A stretch of 64,000 nucleotides of DNA, taken from assembly GCA_026545765.1 (NCBI GenBank), contig CM048839.1, positions 90,052,914-90,116,913 of the forward strand. The letters run 5' to 3'. The notes under the pieces are model-generated. The model worked only from the letters and a program-made list of their open reading frames with translations. It had not been told where the DNA came from and did not search any database. A program made the position numbers and the translations under genes. This stretch comes from Plantago major (taxonomy: Eukaryota; Streptophyta; Magnoliopsida; Lamiales; Plantaginaceae). This document shows, piece after piece, positions 47,255 through 59,216 of the stretch (positions are counted from its first letter, which is position 1; every line of letters starts with the position of its first letter).

Positions 47255-48823
47255 CTAACCACACAAAGTTCGAGGAGATATCTCTGCGAAAAGTGGATTC
47301 TTCATAACAGTCGTGAACTCGAACTTTTCAGTAAGGTCGATTTCTTCCCCCTGATGAGGCGTCCACTCAAAGTACCAAATCAAATGGACAACAAAATACT
47401 CCAAATGAAGCATAGCCAGTGAAGATGCAGGACACATCCTCCTGCCCGCCCCAAATGGCATCATCTTGATCTCTTTGCTCCCGGTTACGTCAAATGTCAC
47501 CACGTTGTCAGACAGGAATCTCTCAGGCTTAAATTCCATCGGATCCTCCCAAACATTGGGGTCCCAACCCATATCTGCCACCATAAAATTTACACTGGCG
47601 TTCTTAGGAATTAAGTAGCCATCCAACACAACATCCTCGTTCACTTTGTGTGGCAATACAAAGTGTCCTGCCAGATGACGTCTTAAGCCCTCCAACACTA
47701 CTGCTTTCAAGTACGGCATCTTCTGTAGTTCCTCCTCTTCCACCACCTTTACCAATATTTCACCATTCGAGACAGTTGGTGGAGGCGGTCCCATGATACT
47801 AACTATCTCCTGGTAAAGCTTGTGTTGAATTACAGGGTACTTTACAAGATTCGCCATTATCCATTGTAATGAAGTTGATGTTGTATCAGTGCCTGCATTT
47901 AAGAATTCACCACACAGGCTGACCATGTCCACATCATTCAATTTCCTATCGTTTTCTTCAGGAAGCGTCAGATACATCAAACTATCCACATATGCCACTA
48001 CTGATTTACCATCATCATGTTGTTGTTGTTCTTGTTTTGCTCGAACACAAGCCTTAATCAGAGGAAGGAGCACGTTCTCCTGATCCTGTCGCAACTGAAT
48101 GAGTTCTTTCCAACGCTTACAGAACAGAATCTTACTCAATCGAATAGGACACAGATTTAAGACTCTAAACCTGGGAAATGAAACAAGCATTTTACGATGC
48201 ACACTCTCGATTTCCTTAATCTGCCCCTCCTCGAGCCTGTCCCCAAAGCACATTAGCACAAGAAGACAGAACATAGCATACTGGAAATGATCAATCAGCA
48301 TAACAGAATTATCCTCTACGTGAAGAAGACGTTTGACAAGCAGGGAGAGGACCCAACTGCGTGAACCTGAGTGGGACTTGACACGAGCAGGATTGAAAAT
48401 CTCGTTGATAAAGTTCCTGCGGAGGATGCGCCAGTTGAGACCGTAGGATGCGGTATTGATTGAAACTTGAGTAGGGTTGAGTATTGTAGACATTAAATTC
48501 AGAGCGGGGCGGTCAGAGAAGACATTGCCTTTCTGGATGAGGGCACGGTAGGCGAGAGTGTGACTGGAGATGAATATGAAGCGTCGGTGGCCGATTCTGA
48601 TGGTTATGATAGGGCCATATTGAGCCTTGAGGCGACGGAGGATGAGTTCCATGTCGGAGAGAGACCTTCGGAGCCATAACAAGCTGCCAATCAGAGGAAC
48701 GCTTGGCGGTCCAGGAGGCAGTGGTTTAGTCCTGCTATTGTTGTTGTTGCTCCATAGAGAGAAAATGGATTTGGTAAGAGCAATGATGCAGATTGTGATG
48801 ATGATGGGGAACCAGGCTTCCAT
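47255..48823 (-). CDS. Cytochrome P450, CYP89A-type (copy 1)
   Basis: An intronless frame of 522 codons, normal family length. An N-terminal membrane anchor (WFPIIITICIIALTKSIFSL) is followed by the proline hinge KPLPPGPPSVPLIG. The I-helix oxygen site AGTDTTS begins at residue 310, EGLRR (ExxR) at 378, PERF at 433, and the haem loop PFGAGRRMCPAS has its Cys at 464. The overall pattern matches CYP89A; Arabidopsis CYP89A9 oxidises chlorophyll breakdown products in the ER, other members are uncharacterised, so the substrate is not assigned. After ExxR it reads HLAGHF where the neighbouring paralogue has HPPGHF, a change in a strongly conserved place. It lies 4.3 kb from copy 2 on the same strand, a local duplicate. 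Confidence 0.93.
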   Translation of the reverse strand: MEAWFPIIITICIIALTKSIFSLWSNNNNSRTKPLPPGPPSVPLIGSLLWLRRSLSDMELILRRLKAQYGPIITIRIGHRRFIFISSHTLAYRALIQKGNVFSDRPALNLMSTILNPTQVSINTASYGLNWRILRRNFINEIFNPARVKSHSGSRSWVLSLLVKRLLHVEDNSVMLIDHFQYAMFCLLVLMCFGDRLEEGQIKEIESVHRKMLVSFPRFRVLNLCPIRLSKILFCKRWKELIQLRQDQENVLLPLIKACVRAKQEQQQHDDGKSVVAYVDSLMYLTLPEENDRKLNDVDMVSLCGEFLNAGTDTTSTSLQWIMANLVKYPVIQHKLYQEIVSIMGPPPPTVSNGEILVKVVEEEELQKMPYLKAVVLEGLRRHLAGHFVLPHKVNEDVVLDGYLIPKNASVNFMVADMGWDPNVWEDPMEFKPERFLSDNVVTFDVTGSKEIKMMPFGAGRRMCPASSLAMLHLEYFVVHLIWYFEWTPHQGEEIDLTEKFEFTTVMKNPLFAEISPRTLCG

Positions 48824-49695
48824 GTTTCTTGAAGTTGGTTCTACTAATCTTCTGGATTGAAAAGGTTTGAAGTATACACAATATTTAAAAATCCATTAAA
48901 TCAGCAGGATGAATTGTTATAGCTTCAATTGAACGTGAAATAGAGACGCATTGAAAATTCTTCCACAAGGAGTGGCTGAAACTATGTCCTATATGCTGGA
49001 AATTTAAAAGGAACCTTCTTCATTATTTTCCATTTTGTTTCAGTCATTCTTGGTAGAAAAGTCAGAAGCAAATTAAACTTTCTTTCTTATTTTCAATGGT
49101 TATCCAATGCTTTTGTACGATACACAATTATAACAGATTTGGACAGGCAGTGTGTAGATTTTTAAACACAGGCCTTGCATTCAAGTTGTTGAACAAAGCA
49201 AATAAATCAGACAAATTAAGAGTACTCGTGCAGCATCGAACAACAACTGGACTACCGGAGGGTACATTTTGAAAGGATCTTCATCGCATAAATCACTTGG
49301 TGAAGTTTATCATCTCTATCTCAATCTGCCAGGGATGAAGAAGCAATAAGGATATGCGGTTTCATACCTATAATCAGCCTTCGTCCCCAAGCCACACATA
49401 ATACGACCAAACCAACACTTAGCCACTGCCCATTTATTCTATATTACAAGTGAAGATCGAACCGGTTGCAAGTACCAAGCTAGCTAGATCAAAGTTCACT
49501 CCCTTCTTGCTCATATACATAACTGAGTAAGTACTGTTTTAACATATAGTCTAAAGGGGAAGACGTTTTTTGAAGTTTATACATAATCTCAGGCTTTATG
49601 AGAAAGAATGAATAGAAGCTGAATCTTCTATAGACACAATTCTCGAATTTTGTTACAAAAATGAAATACTGATTATGTTGAAGTAAGTCGCTTGC

Positions 49696-49732
<37 letters not shown>

Positions 49733-49942
49733 AGAATCAAAACATATTTTAATGATGAGTTATACATCTGGGTAATGAAAGGGGAGACGGTTAAGACACA
49801 GTTGTAATGCATTTTGTTATGATAACCTTAATGTTAGCTTCCTATTATTTGTTCTGTTTAATAAGTTTCTAAATAGTATTCTGAGTGTTGTTATTCAAAG
49901 ACTGTTGATTGTGATCATTTATGTTTCTTGAAAACTGCCACG

Positions 49943-50145
49943 CCATAATACTCCATAGAGCTGGTTGACGCCATAATACTCCATAGAGCTGGTTGACAGA
50001 ATGTATGCGGAACTTCATATATAATATATGATGGAGAGAATGTATCCGAATCCTATACATCCACATTATGAGCTGGTTGACAGAATGTATGCCGAACTCC
50101 ATATGAATATATGATGGAGAGAATGTATGCCGAATCCTATACGTA
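49943..50145. repeat. Short tandem and interspersed repeats
   Basis: CCATAATACTCCATAGAGCT (28-bp unit with GGTTGACG) occurs twice in a row. Then a longer unit (GAGCTGGTTGACAGAATGTA to ATGATGGAGAGAATGTAT) occurs twice about 80 bp apart. Confidence 0.75.
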
Positions 50146-50539
50146 AAATATGAATTCGGTTAGTATTAGTGTATGAGACAAAAGGGACTAGCAGGAATGC
50201 AAAATAGAAATTTTTGAATGCAACATTAATTTACCTCCTATTCCACAACAGCCGGCGTATTGTGGATTTCTTTCTTCTAAATTACCCATTGGATTCTTTT
50301 AGTATGTGGATAGATTGAAGTGTTGATGAACAGATGAGAAGAAGAAGGAAACACAGAAATGTGTGTTGTTGAATTGTTATCGTTTGTGTGTAAATCGCAA
50401 CATAGTAGTTAACTGATGAATGTATCAGTCAGGTTCTTCACTTATGAGCTGCTAACCGTTGTCACACAAAAGGAAACCATAAAAGAAAGAACAAATATGT
50501 ACGTAAAGAAGAATGTTATTATTATGAAGAAAGTTAATG

Positions 50540-50810
50540 TAGTCTCTATTAGATAAATTAATATAAGTGGATTAATTCCACACCTTTTTATAATTTCGAG
50601 TTTTTAGATGAAATGGAATTCTATCATGGTATCAGAGCCTCCGGCTCACGTCCAACCTGGGTTCGAATCTCCACGGAGACAATCTCCGCCCCATATTAAA
50701 TTTCCACTCGAATGGACTCCCCAAAAAGGTTGAAATCAGCCACGAGTGCGGGGAGTATTGGAGTATCAATATAAATGAATAAATTTCAAATCTCATCTAA
50801 AAGCTCTTAT
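50540..50810 (+). mobile_element. TRIM-like or small LTR element fossil
   Basis: TGGTATCAGAGCC at 50627-50639 is a primer site for initiator-Met tRNA, directly after a putative LTR end (ATTCTATCA). A purine tract (GCGGGGAGTATTGGAG) near 50748 precedes sequence similar to the left flank. The inner part is about 110 bp with no coding capacity, as in TRIMs. End repeats are weakly matched, so it is old. Confidence 0.42.
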
Positions 50811-53105
50811 TTAAAAATAAAATAAAATAAGAATAGTATGAAGAAAGTGATTTACCAGAATTGGAGAAATAGACTAACCCCAATTTGAAGAGGAAAATAT
50901 GTGTTGAAATTTGGAACCGTTTACGGGTGTATATAACTATATATATTGCCTCAAATGGTCATGTACATGCAATTGCCATTTTATGTCTGTTTCAATGCTC
51001 TAACTTCAAAGTAAAACGAGTCAAAGAAAGTACTGCAATGTTATTGGTCACCGTAGTCAAGTCAAGAAATTATATTCTTGTTTGTTGGCTTTTGTTCATT
51101 TCTGTTGAATGAATTGTTGTTTTATTGAGTTTTTGTGTTTGTACAGAGATTAGAGAGAGTTTGTATAATTACCCTCGCTTGTTAATCTTCTGAGCAATGT
51201 TAGTACTTGCGTACTTTAATTATCTGTAGATCAAACTGTCTATGAAATATACCAAGTGTAATGCATCATACACACTGATTTGGAAGAACTCAATTTTATT
51301 CAAAAATCAATTTGGGAATTTCAGAAAATAAGTACCCCCTCCAAAACCTGATATATCTACATCAGACAGTCAAGTCATTATAGGACCAACAACGAGCACC
51401 AGTTTTCCTTAATTCGCGACTTTAGGACGTATTTTGCAAGAATTGGTTTTTGTCGGACCAAATACGCACCAGACTTCGAGTTATAGGACAAAAACTGCAA
51501 ATCACCAATAGAAGTTCAGTTCAATTGATTGCTCATGCAGTGACACTGTTTGGTACTCCTCTATTATTATTTCCTGGTCCCGAGCCTGGAATTAGCACTT
51601 GAAATGAGAAAGTTCTAGGTTCAAACCGGTTCCTAAGCCTTGGATCAGAGTTCCTTTTCTCAATAGATCTCATGCTCAATTGTTTTGATATCCACATAGA
51701 ATTGGTAAAATGGTTCTAAAATTTTAGGGTCACTAGACCAACTTGACAAGTCCTTCATCTGGTCAATGCACTGATGCTACATCAAGAACCGCAGCAACTC
51801 GTCCTGCCTGTGTAAAACTTGGTAACTTCGTATTTGGTATATGAGAAATAATCTTTCGGGTAAGCGAAAAAATGTTCATAATCAGTGATGGAAGCAGACA
51901 TCGCATGAATGAATGAGGGACGGGCTTGGACATGAGTACTGCCCGAGATTGAGTATACATAGCACTTACTCAGGAGGATCCAATTTGAAAGCAGCTCATG
52001 TGTTTTGATGAAAATAATAAGCAGCACTAGCAGGTTCCTGTTCAATTTTTCGTCAAGTGACAAAATTTTCCGACTGTTGCCTGCCACTTTCATTTTCAGG
52101 GTCATGTACTCCAGTATAAAAAGTTGTTTCACCAAACATTTTGGCTATCAGAATCGGAATTATACTGCCAACTGCTAAGTAGGAGTATTTCTTTTATCCT
52201 TTCCCTGGACATAAATTCTTCTTTAGGCTACTCGTATTCTTCATCTCTGCCAACATATGACTTCATTTGAGTGAATCTCAGCTTTCATATCTGTTAAGAT
52301 TCATTCAAACTTGAACATCCAATAGCTTGGAGAATAACTAGCTAGTCCTAATTTGAGTATGTCTTAGACATGTTTATGTATATATATATACGTACCTGCG
52401 GTTGGAGGCGGGCGTCCAGTGCGGCCTACTAGGATGGAGATCAGTTTCACCCCCAAGAATTGTTCTTCCATAATTTATCCCTTTGTCTGGATTCCCAAGA
52501 TCATTATACACGTCAACGTCGTATATTCTGTCAGACTGGGAACCATGAGCCCTTTCCTGTCACCTTGTTTAATCCTAAACTCTTTCGTGTAGTTCTTTTA
52601 ATCCCACATAAATACTACTCTATAGTAAAATGATCGATGTTGAAATACAAGCCATCAACCAACTGATAAGTGAAATGGAAATCCTACCTCTTGTAAAAAA
52701 AAAAAAAAAAAAAAAAAAACAACAACAACAACGATTTCACGACCTGCCAAGTTCTAACTTATAAGATCATCTCAGAATCGAATCTACCGTCAAGGATCCT
52801 GAACTGGGGAATAACAACTTACTATCATGACTTCGTACTTCATCTTTAAACTACAACTGTACAAGTTCAACGACTCGCTGTAATGTTTATTGCAGTCACT
52901 ATTGATTTGAACAGATATAGCAAGCAAAGCAGATGCTGCACTGTGCATGCCCTGATAAATCAACTCATCAATGAAGATTGTAGACCAAGGAAAAAACATA
53001 CTCCATATAACACCTAGCTTACTTATAATACAACCAAATTATTTTACATGTCGATGCAGCAGGGCGTGCAAGGTTATTATGGAATGTGTCAACAATAACT
53101 TGCAA

Positions 53106-54674
53106 TTACGAGCAATTTCTAGGAGATATCCGGGCACATAGTGGATTCTTCATCACGATAGTGAACTCTTGCTTCTCCGTAAGATCAATCTCCTCCCCTT
53201 GACGAGGAGTCCACTCAAAGTACCATATCAAATTCGCCACAAAATACTCTAAATGAAGCATAGCCAAGCCAGAAGCAGGGCATATTCTCCTGCCCGCACC
53301 AAATGGCATCATCTTAATCTCTTTACTCCCTGTCACATCAAACACCCCTGCCCCCTCATCCAAGAATCTCTCCGGCTTAAACTCCATCGGCTGCTCCCAA
53401 ACCTTCGAATCCCAACCCATATCAGCCACCATAAAATTCACAATAGCATTCTTCGGTATCACATACCCATCCACATCAACATCACGCGACACTCTGTGAG
53501 GCAACACGAAATGCCCAGGTGGATGACGCCTCAACCCTTCCAACACCACCGCCTTCAAGTAAGGCATCTTCTGCAAATCCTCCTCCTCCACCACTTCCGG
53601 CAAACTTCCACCAGCCGAGACAACAGGAGGCCGTCCCTTAACACCAACTATCTCATCATAAAGCTTGCTCTGAAGTTCAGGGCACTTGACAAGATTAGCC
53701 ATTATCCATTGCAACGCCGTGGACGTGGTATCAGTACCAGCAGTAAGAAACTCACTACACAAATTCACCATCTCCCAATCCTCCAACTTCCGGTTATCCT
53801 CCTCAGGAAGCTGCAAATCCATCAAAGTATCAACATAAGCCACGACTAGTCCATTACCATCACCATCACGGAGATGCTCCTCTTCGACTTCACGCAGTTG
53901 TTTGGCGACAATACGAGCCCTAATCAAAGGAAGCAACACACTCTTCTGATCCTCACGCAAATCAACAAGCTCCTTCCACCGACTCCGAAACAAAACTTTC
54001 CCCAATTTCCCCCAAATATTCAAAGCATTAAGCCTACGAAAACTCAACAACAATCGTCTCTGAACTCTCTCAATCTCCTTAATCTGCTCCTCCCCAAGCC
54101 TATCCCCAAAACACATCAACGCTAACAGAGAGAACATCGCATACTGAAAATGATCAATTAACCTAACAAAATCATCCTCCCTCTCCAAAATCCGATTCAC
54201 AAGCAACGTCAGCACCCAGTGACGAGAACCGGAGTAGGACCTGACACGAGCAGGGTTGAGAATCTCGTGAGTGAGATTCCGGCGAAATAGGCGCCACGTG
54301 GCGCCGTAGGGAGCGGAGCTGATCCCCTTCTGAGACGGATTGAGAAGCTTGGAGGTTAGGGCGGGAGCAGGGCGGTCAGAGAAAAGGGCGCCGTTCTGGA
54401 CGAGGGCGAAATGGGCAAGGGAGTGGCTGGAGACGAAGATGAAAGGGCGAGGGCCGATTCGCAGGGTGATGAGAGGGCCGTAGCGGGCTTTGAGGCGGCG
54501 GAGGATGGATTCGAGGTCGGAAAGGGAGTTGCGGAGCCATATGAGGTTTCCGATGATCGGAACGCGGAGTGGACCTGGTGGGAGGGGTTTAGAGGTGGAT
54601 AGGGCGGTGATGGTGGATTTGATTATGGCGATCAGGCAGAGGGATACGGTGATGATGAACCAGTAGGACTCCAT
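53106..54674 (-). CDS. Cytochrome P450, CYP89A-type (copy 2)
   Basis: An intronless frame of 522 codons. A membrane anchor ([20 protein letters not shown]) is followed by the hinge [15 protein letters not shown]-helix AGTDTTS begins at residue 312, [11 protein letters not shown] at 379, PERF at about 434, haem loop [12 protein letters not shown] with Cys 465. All catalytic landmarks are intact, so it is the more canonical of the pair. GC-rich coding sequence contrasts with the AT-rich flanks and with copy 1. Endoplasmic reticulum monooxygenase by family; substrate unknown. A 2.5-kb transposon begins 97 bp upstream of its ATG, so its promoter is short or transposon-derived. Antisense frames across it are shadows. 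Confidence 0.95.
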   Translation of the reverse strand: MESYWFIITVSLCLIAIIKSTITALSTSKPLPPGPLRVPIIGNLIWLRNSLSDLESILRRLKARYGPLITLRIGPRPFIFVSSHSLAHFALVQNGALFSDRPAPALTSKLLNPSQKGISSAPYGATWRLFRRNLTHEILNPARVRSYSGSRHWVLTLLVNRILEREDDFVRLIDHFQYAMFSLLALMCFGDRLGEEQIKEIERVQRRLLLSFRRLNALNIWGKLGKVLFRSRWKELVDLREDQKSVLLPLIRARIVAKQLREVEEEHLRDGDGNGLVVAYVDTLMDLQLPEEDNRKLEDWEMVNLCSEFLTAGTDTTSTALQWIMANLVKCPELQSKLYDEIVGVKGRPPVVSAGGSLPEVVEEEDLQKMPYLKAVVLEGLRRHPPGHFVLPHRVSRDVDVDGYVIPKNAIVNFMVADMGWDSKVWEQPMEFKPERFLDEGAGVFDVTGSKEIKMMPFGAGRRICPASGLAMLHLEYFVANLIWYFEWTPRQGEEIDLTEKQEFTIVMKNPLCARISPRNCS

Positions 54675-54897
54675 TGTTTAATTTGTGTTGTGTTGTGTTG
54701 TTATCTTCTTCTTCTTTTTTTTAATCTTCAAGGCACTTTTGCTCTGTTTCTTGTGGCCTGATCGACAAATGGGCTGGGATCCTCTCACCCCATCCTCCTA
54801 CATCTTCTCCTCCATGATTTAGATAATTCACATGTGTCATTTCTTAACCTTCATCTTAAACCATGGTTGAATTCAATTTAAGAAAGATATTTTCAAT

Positions 54898-55125
54898 TTG
54901 AAAAAATGTTACATTTTATTACTGCAATAATCGTTTTGACTATTAATTTACTTTAACGATATTAATAAATAAATTATTAAAATTATATAATAAAATTTAG
55001 TAATTAAATTTTTATTATATGATTTATTAAATTATTTACTATTATCGTTATGAAGTAATTTCGATCAAATTCAAAACAATGAATTCAAAAATCAAAATGT
55101 AACAATTTTTCTGAAATGGAGGGAG
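54898..55125. mobile_element. Degenerate Stowaway MITE
   Basis: Right end TTTTTCTGAAATGGAGGGAG followed by TA, with interior like the 38909-39166 copy. The left end is decayed to GAAAAAATGTTACATTTT. Confidence 0.6.
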
Positions 55126-55306
55126 TAATAAATAGACTCCAAATTAGGGTGTTAATTTTTTGCAAATAGAAATTAGTCGGGAATTGGAATTAGAGCTGCA
55201 ATCCTCCCAAATATTTTATGGATGAAATACGAATGTCCAGTTACATAAGGTGATGTATTTTCACTTAATTGTCAATAAAAAATAGATAAAACAATTAGTA
55301 ATAGAG

Positions 55307-56471
55307 AAATTTTTTTTTTTTCACTAATAACTTTTTCCCGTTTTTTAACTTACCCCATAACCTTTTTTTTTTTTTTTTTTGCATTTCACCCCAAAAAGTT
55401 TATAAAAATTTTGGTATTACATAAAGGTTGGATGGCCGTTAAGTTACCGTTAACTTATTTTTAAATTACACCAAAACCTTTGAAAAAACTTATCTTCGCC
55501 ACCAGAACCTTTCTATATAGTAATAATTTATTCATTTTGAAAATTTTAAAATTTTATTCCAACAAAAAGAATATAAAAAGTGTTCCGAAAAACAAGGATT
55601 ACAATGTGAGTCACAGACCAACGATAATACTTTACTTTACAACCACAGAAGCTACATACCAAAACCATCCTATCCCTAAGAGAATAGAGAATGATCAACT
55701 CTTATCACTCACTCCATAAACAAGATACACTAGTGTATTTTGTCTACCAAACACACTTTCTTCATTTGTTTGCTAAATATAACAATAAGTTTCTTGTATG
55801 ATAGATATAACAATAAGATATCGTGATACGATCCATGTAATGTGAAATTCGATAGTACACGGATAAAAAATGATAAAATTTATTAGTATATTAATTGGCA
55901 TACATATATTTCTTCTATCTATAAAACTAATTGTTCGAACTCTCTTTACATTCCATCTCTCAATTATTTGCTTCAATAAAATTACAAAAATGAAATCACA
56001 AAATATATGCTCGTTCCACATATATATAAGTAGCTTTGTATCGTTTTTTAGATCCAAATACAGGAAGATACACAATTGACAGGGGGCACATATGCAATTC
56101 CTTAAATCTCTACACTAAACCAACAAATTATATGAAGAATTTGATTGCAAAAGGCCAAAGTCATGGCAAATACGATGCATATTCCAGCCACACTAGCCTA
56201 GCAACCCCAACATTTCATGTGAACATATATTTTGATTACTTAAATCAAACAAGAAAGGTTCTGGTGTGATTTAAAAAATAAAAAAAGGTTTTGGTAGCGA
56301 GTGCAAATTTTTGAAAAGGTTTTGGTGTGATTTAAAATACAAACTTAACGGACGTCAATTTTTTGTGTAACGTCAAAATATTACAAAGGTTTTGGTGTGA
56401 AATGCAAAAAAAAAAAAAGTTGTGGAGTAAGTTAAAAAACGGAAAAAAGTTATTAGTGCAAAAAAAAATTT
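55307..56471. mobile_element. Long-inverted-repeat element nested in the 2.5-kb element
   Basis: The left end (CACTAATAACTTTTTCCCGT, then AACTTACCCCATAACC, GCATTTCACCCCAAAA) recurs inverted on the right (ACGGAAAAAAGTTATTAGTG), making arms of roughly 200 bp with T- or A-runs. The core of about 750 bp is AT-rich and non-coding. No clear target duplication. Probably MULE-like. Confidence 0.65.
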
Positions 56472-57520
56472 AAATCAGGTACTATAATAACAATTGTACA
56501 TTGATCTATCTGGTACTAAAGACTAATAAAATTATTATACTAGATAATAAATTATTTTAAGCAGGTAACACGAGTGTCCAATTCAGCAAGCCACTTTTCT
56601 TCAAGTGTTAAATTTTATTAGTAATTTTTTTGGTGTAGATTAAATTTTATTTGTTACAAATAGATGTGTTATAAGGATCGTTCTAAATCATACAGAAACA
56701 GAATGAAAAATATCGCGTCACGGAAAGTTATACTCATAAAATGGACTTGAAATTCAGAACTATTTGAAATAATTTGTACTTCATAAATTTTTATTATATT
56801 TTCAAAGTATTACGAAAAGTTTTAAAAAATATCAAAATGTCTATGAAAAGTTCTGAAATTTATTTATTTTGTAAACATCTAAAATCGAGATTTTAATCCA
56901 TGATTCCAAGTTAAAATAAAAAATAAATGGGATATGAATTTATTGTACTATACTTCATACTCCATAACTAACGACATGTCATTTATATTTAAAAAGTAAA
57001 TATTGAAAAAAGCAAAAGAAAAAAGAAAAAGAAACTTTATCATAATATTTTTTTTATCAGTACTACATCAGTTTACGTTTGCATTTGATTTGATTTTATG
57101 TATAACAGTATGGACACTCTAAATTTCCATTTAATTACTTTAGAATCTAAATATGTAGTAGTAAATTTATTATCTTTTTCTAAATTAAATGTAACCATGG
57201 TTTAAAAGGGGTGTGGTGAAAAATGACACATGTCAATCATCTAAATTGTGGAGAAGAAGATGTAGGAGGATTGGGTGAGAGGATCCCAGCCCAAATCATC
57301 TAGACAAATTCATCAATTTTGTTTCTAGTATAACGCACATGCTCCGTCCGTCCCGGATTTCGTCCCGAATCATTAGATAGGAATGCAAAAATAAATGTTA
57401 TTAATCAAAATGTTCATATTGTTAACGAAATTCATTCTTTTGTAATATAAAAAAACATCAATGTTGACAATTATAAGTGTTTTAATAATAATATCGATAA
57501 TTTTCTTGAAAATATAGGTT

Positions 57521-58335
57521 CAGGGGCGGAGACAGGGGTGGCGGACGTCACCCCCAAAATTTTCATTTTCTTTCTTACTATAGACATATTTTAGAAAATT
57601 ATATGTTTCGCCACCCCTAAATTTTTTAGTTATTACATTTAGATAGTCAACTTTATAATTAAATAAGTTGAGAAAATCATAATATTTGATAAATTTAACA
57701 TGAGTCCCCTGAGACACGATCTTATGGAGAGATTAAAAGAGACGTACAGACATTATAGTTATATCCAAAAATATAAAAGTTTTACTAAAAACATCAGTAA
57801 TATAAATATACATTAAAATGATATAAAATACAGACGTACTCATAAAACATTATATATATACTTAAGAACATCAATCTGTATCTCCTAATACACGTCTCTT
57901 CCAATACTTTGTGATTAAAGAGATTTTTTACTGATTAACTAATTTAAGAGGGTTATACGGGCAGTTTTTGTATTTTTGGAGCAAGTTCTAAGCGTGCATT
58001 TTCAGTAATTAAAATTGCATTGAAAAATGAATTGTCGAGGGTTTTGACATTGGTTCAATCACTAACGATTTTGAGAAGATGAAGAGACGTAGAGTACGAT
58101 TTTCACATAAGTGGGCCGTTTATTCATTTTTTATTTGCCTTTTATCATGGTGTTTTTTTTTCTTTCCTTTCATTTTACTTGGATATTCATATTTACATAC
58201 GTATGATGAATTTGGTGTAAGAAATATTGATCCGACCCGGTCCGGCCCGTCCGAACCTGACCTTACTAAATTACATACTGTGCTCTTGTTATAATACTCC
58301 GCCACATCCACTTTTAAATCCTGGCTCCGCCCCTA
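57521..58335. mobile_element. hAT MITE with perfect 8-bp duplication
   Basis: 815 bp, CAGGGGCGGAGACAGGGGTG to TCCTGGCTCCGCCCCTA, flanked by TATAGGTT at 57513-57520 and 58336-58343. The CAGGGGCGGAGCCAGG form of hAT end is widespread in plants. No transposase. Confidence 0.88.
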
Positions 58336-58631
58336 TATAGGTTCGTATCTAAATAAATTATCTAGAGATCATATCTTACTAGACTTGGTCAAAAGATATA
58401 TGTGTTTAATACACATATATAAAAGATATATGTGTTTAATAAGCATACATGATATTTGTCTTATTTGTACTTCTGAACATGTGATGATTGTTATTAACAA
58501 AACATGCGATGTTAGATTTCACCTCTACGAAAAAGTATGTCATAAAAAATATTTATTATATTAAAAAAATATTCCTTTTTGCACAACCCATTTTTAAGTA
58601 TCCAAATATATATCATTAGCAGGGTTGTTCC

Positions 58632-58831
58632 GTCAACGCGTTAGTAGCCGAGTGGCAAGCTGACACACCCCGTTCCCAAGATGTCATGGGTTCAATCCCC
58701 GAAATGGGTGATTAATTTCTCTGCATAGAGAATGATTGCATTTGTGATTAGAGATTTATTATGATAAAATTTGTCCAATATTAGTATTGTAATTGACTAA
58801 TTGTAATATTGTATTAAAAAAAAAAAAAAAA
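58632..58831 (+). mobile_element. tRNA-derived SINE
   Basis: About 200 bp with polymerase III box A-like TAGTAGCCGAGTGGCAAG and box B-like GGGTTCAATCCCC, an AT-rich body and a terminal A-run (58815-58831). GGGTTGTTCC flanks it at 58622-58631 and 58836-58845, the LINE-type target duplication. The tRNA part does not fold as a full tRNA, so it is not a tRNA gene. Confidence 0.82.
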
Positions 58832-59216
58832 GGCGGGGTTGTTCCTGATTTTGTGGGAAGAAAATAAACTACATTTGCATACCAGTTCAATACGCAACTC
58901 CAACCAGAAAGGATGATTCACCGTGTTAAAAAATAGAGATTCTGTCGGTTCCGAATTCCACTTGGAACGAGATTTGTCATATTTGGTGTTTGTTTAGCGC
59001 CTCAAGTTTTACTTTCTCGCGCTTGGTAGAGAGTCTGCAATATTTTTCTTTAATCATTAACAAAACGTTTCATAAAAACATGTCAAAAGTTACTCGCGTT
59101 TCAAAATGATATTTTAATTCCATAAGCAATGATTTTACACTATACACCACTGCAATATAGTACTAGTACATCTCAAGCATAGAATAAAGCGGAAATTAGT
59201 ACTAACCCGTTAGTTT

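Larger units (their letters stand above)
48824..53105. other. Intergenic region between the P450 pair
   Basis: No gene recognised. It includes the copy 1 promoter side, a T-run of about 32 at 49699-49731, short tandem repeats near 49943-50145, a TRIM-like fragment near 50540-50810 and an A-run followed by CAA repeats at about 52696-52733. Sequence near 51390-51490 (TTTTGCAAGAATTGG, GGACCAAATACGCACC) loosely resembles MULE end sequence. Frames at 51782-52135 and 52790-52999 show no known domain. Confidence 0.5.
54771..57292. mobile_element. Inverted-repeat DNA element (GGGCTGGGATCC ends), 2.5 kb
   Basis: About 110 bp at the left end (GGGCTGGGATCCTCTCACCC, on through TTAAACCATGGTT) recurs inverted at 57182-57292 with modest divergence. 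No transposase inside. It contains a Stowaway piece (about 54898-55125) and another inverted-repeat element (55307-56471). A target duplication is not clear. Long ends suggest a MULE-like element. Its left end is 97 bp from the P450 copy 2 start. Confidence 0.72.

Noticed and set aside
50627-50700. A tRNA gene or SINE at GGTATCAGAGCC...GGGTTCGAATC
   Set aside because: The first motif is a classic retroelement primer site and box A is absent; a TRIM-like fossil fits better.
51782-52135. A 117-codon - strand frame between the P450 genes
   Set aside because: Composition is unremarkable, overlapping frames exist, and no family is recognised.
53253-54602. Antisense frames of up to 198 codons across P450 copy 2
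   Set aside because: They mirror GC-rich P450 codons and have low-complexity composition with no domain.
58632-58720. A functional tRNA gene
   Set aside because: Box A and B-like motifs are present but no complete cloverleaf is apparent, and the A-tail and flanking repeats show a SINE.
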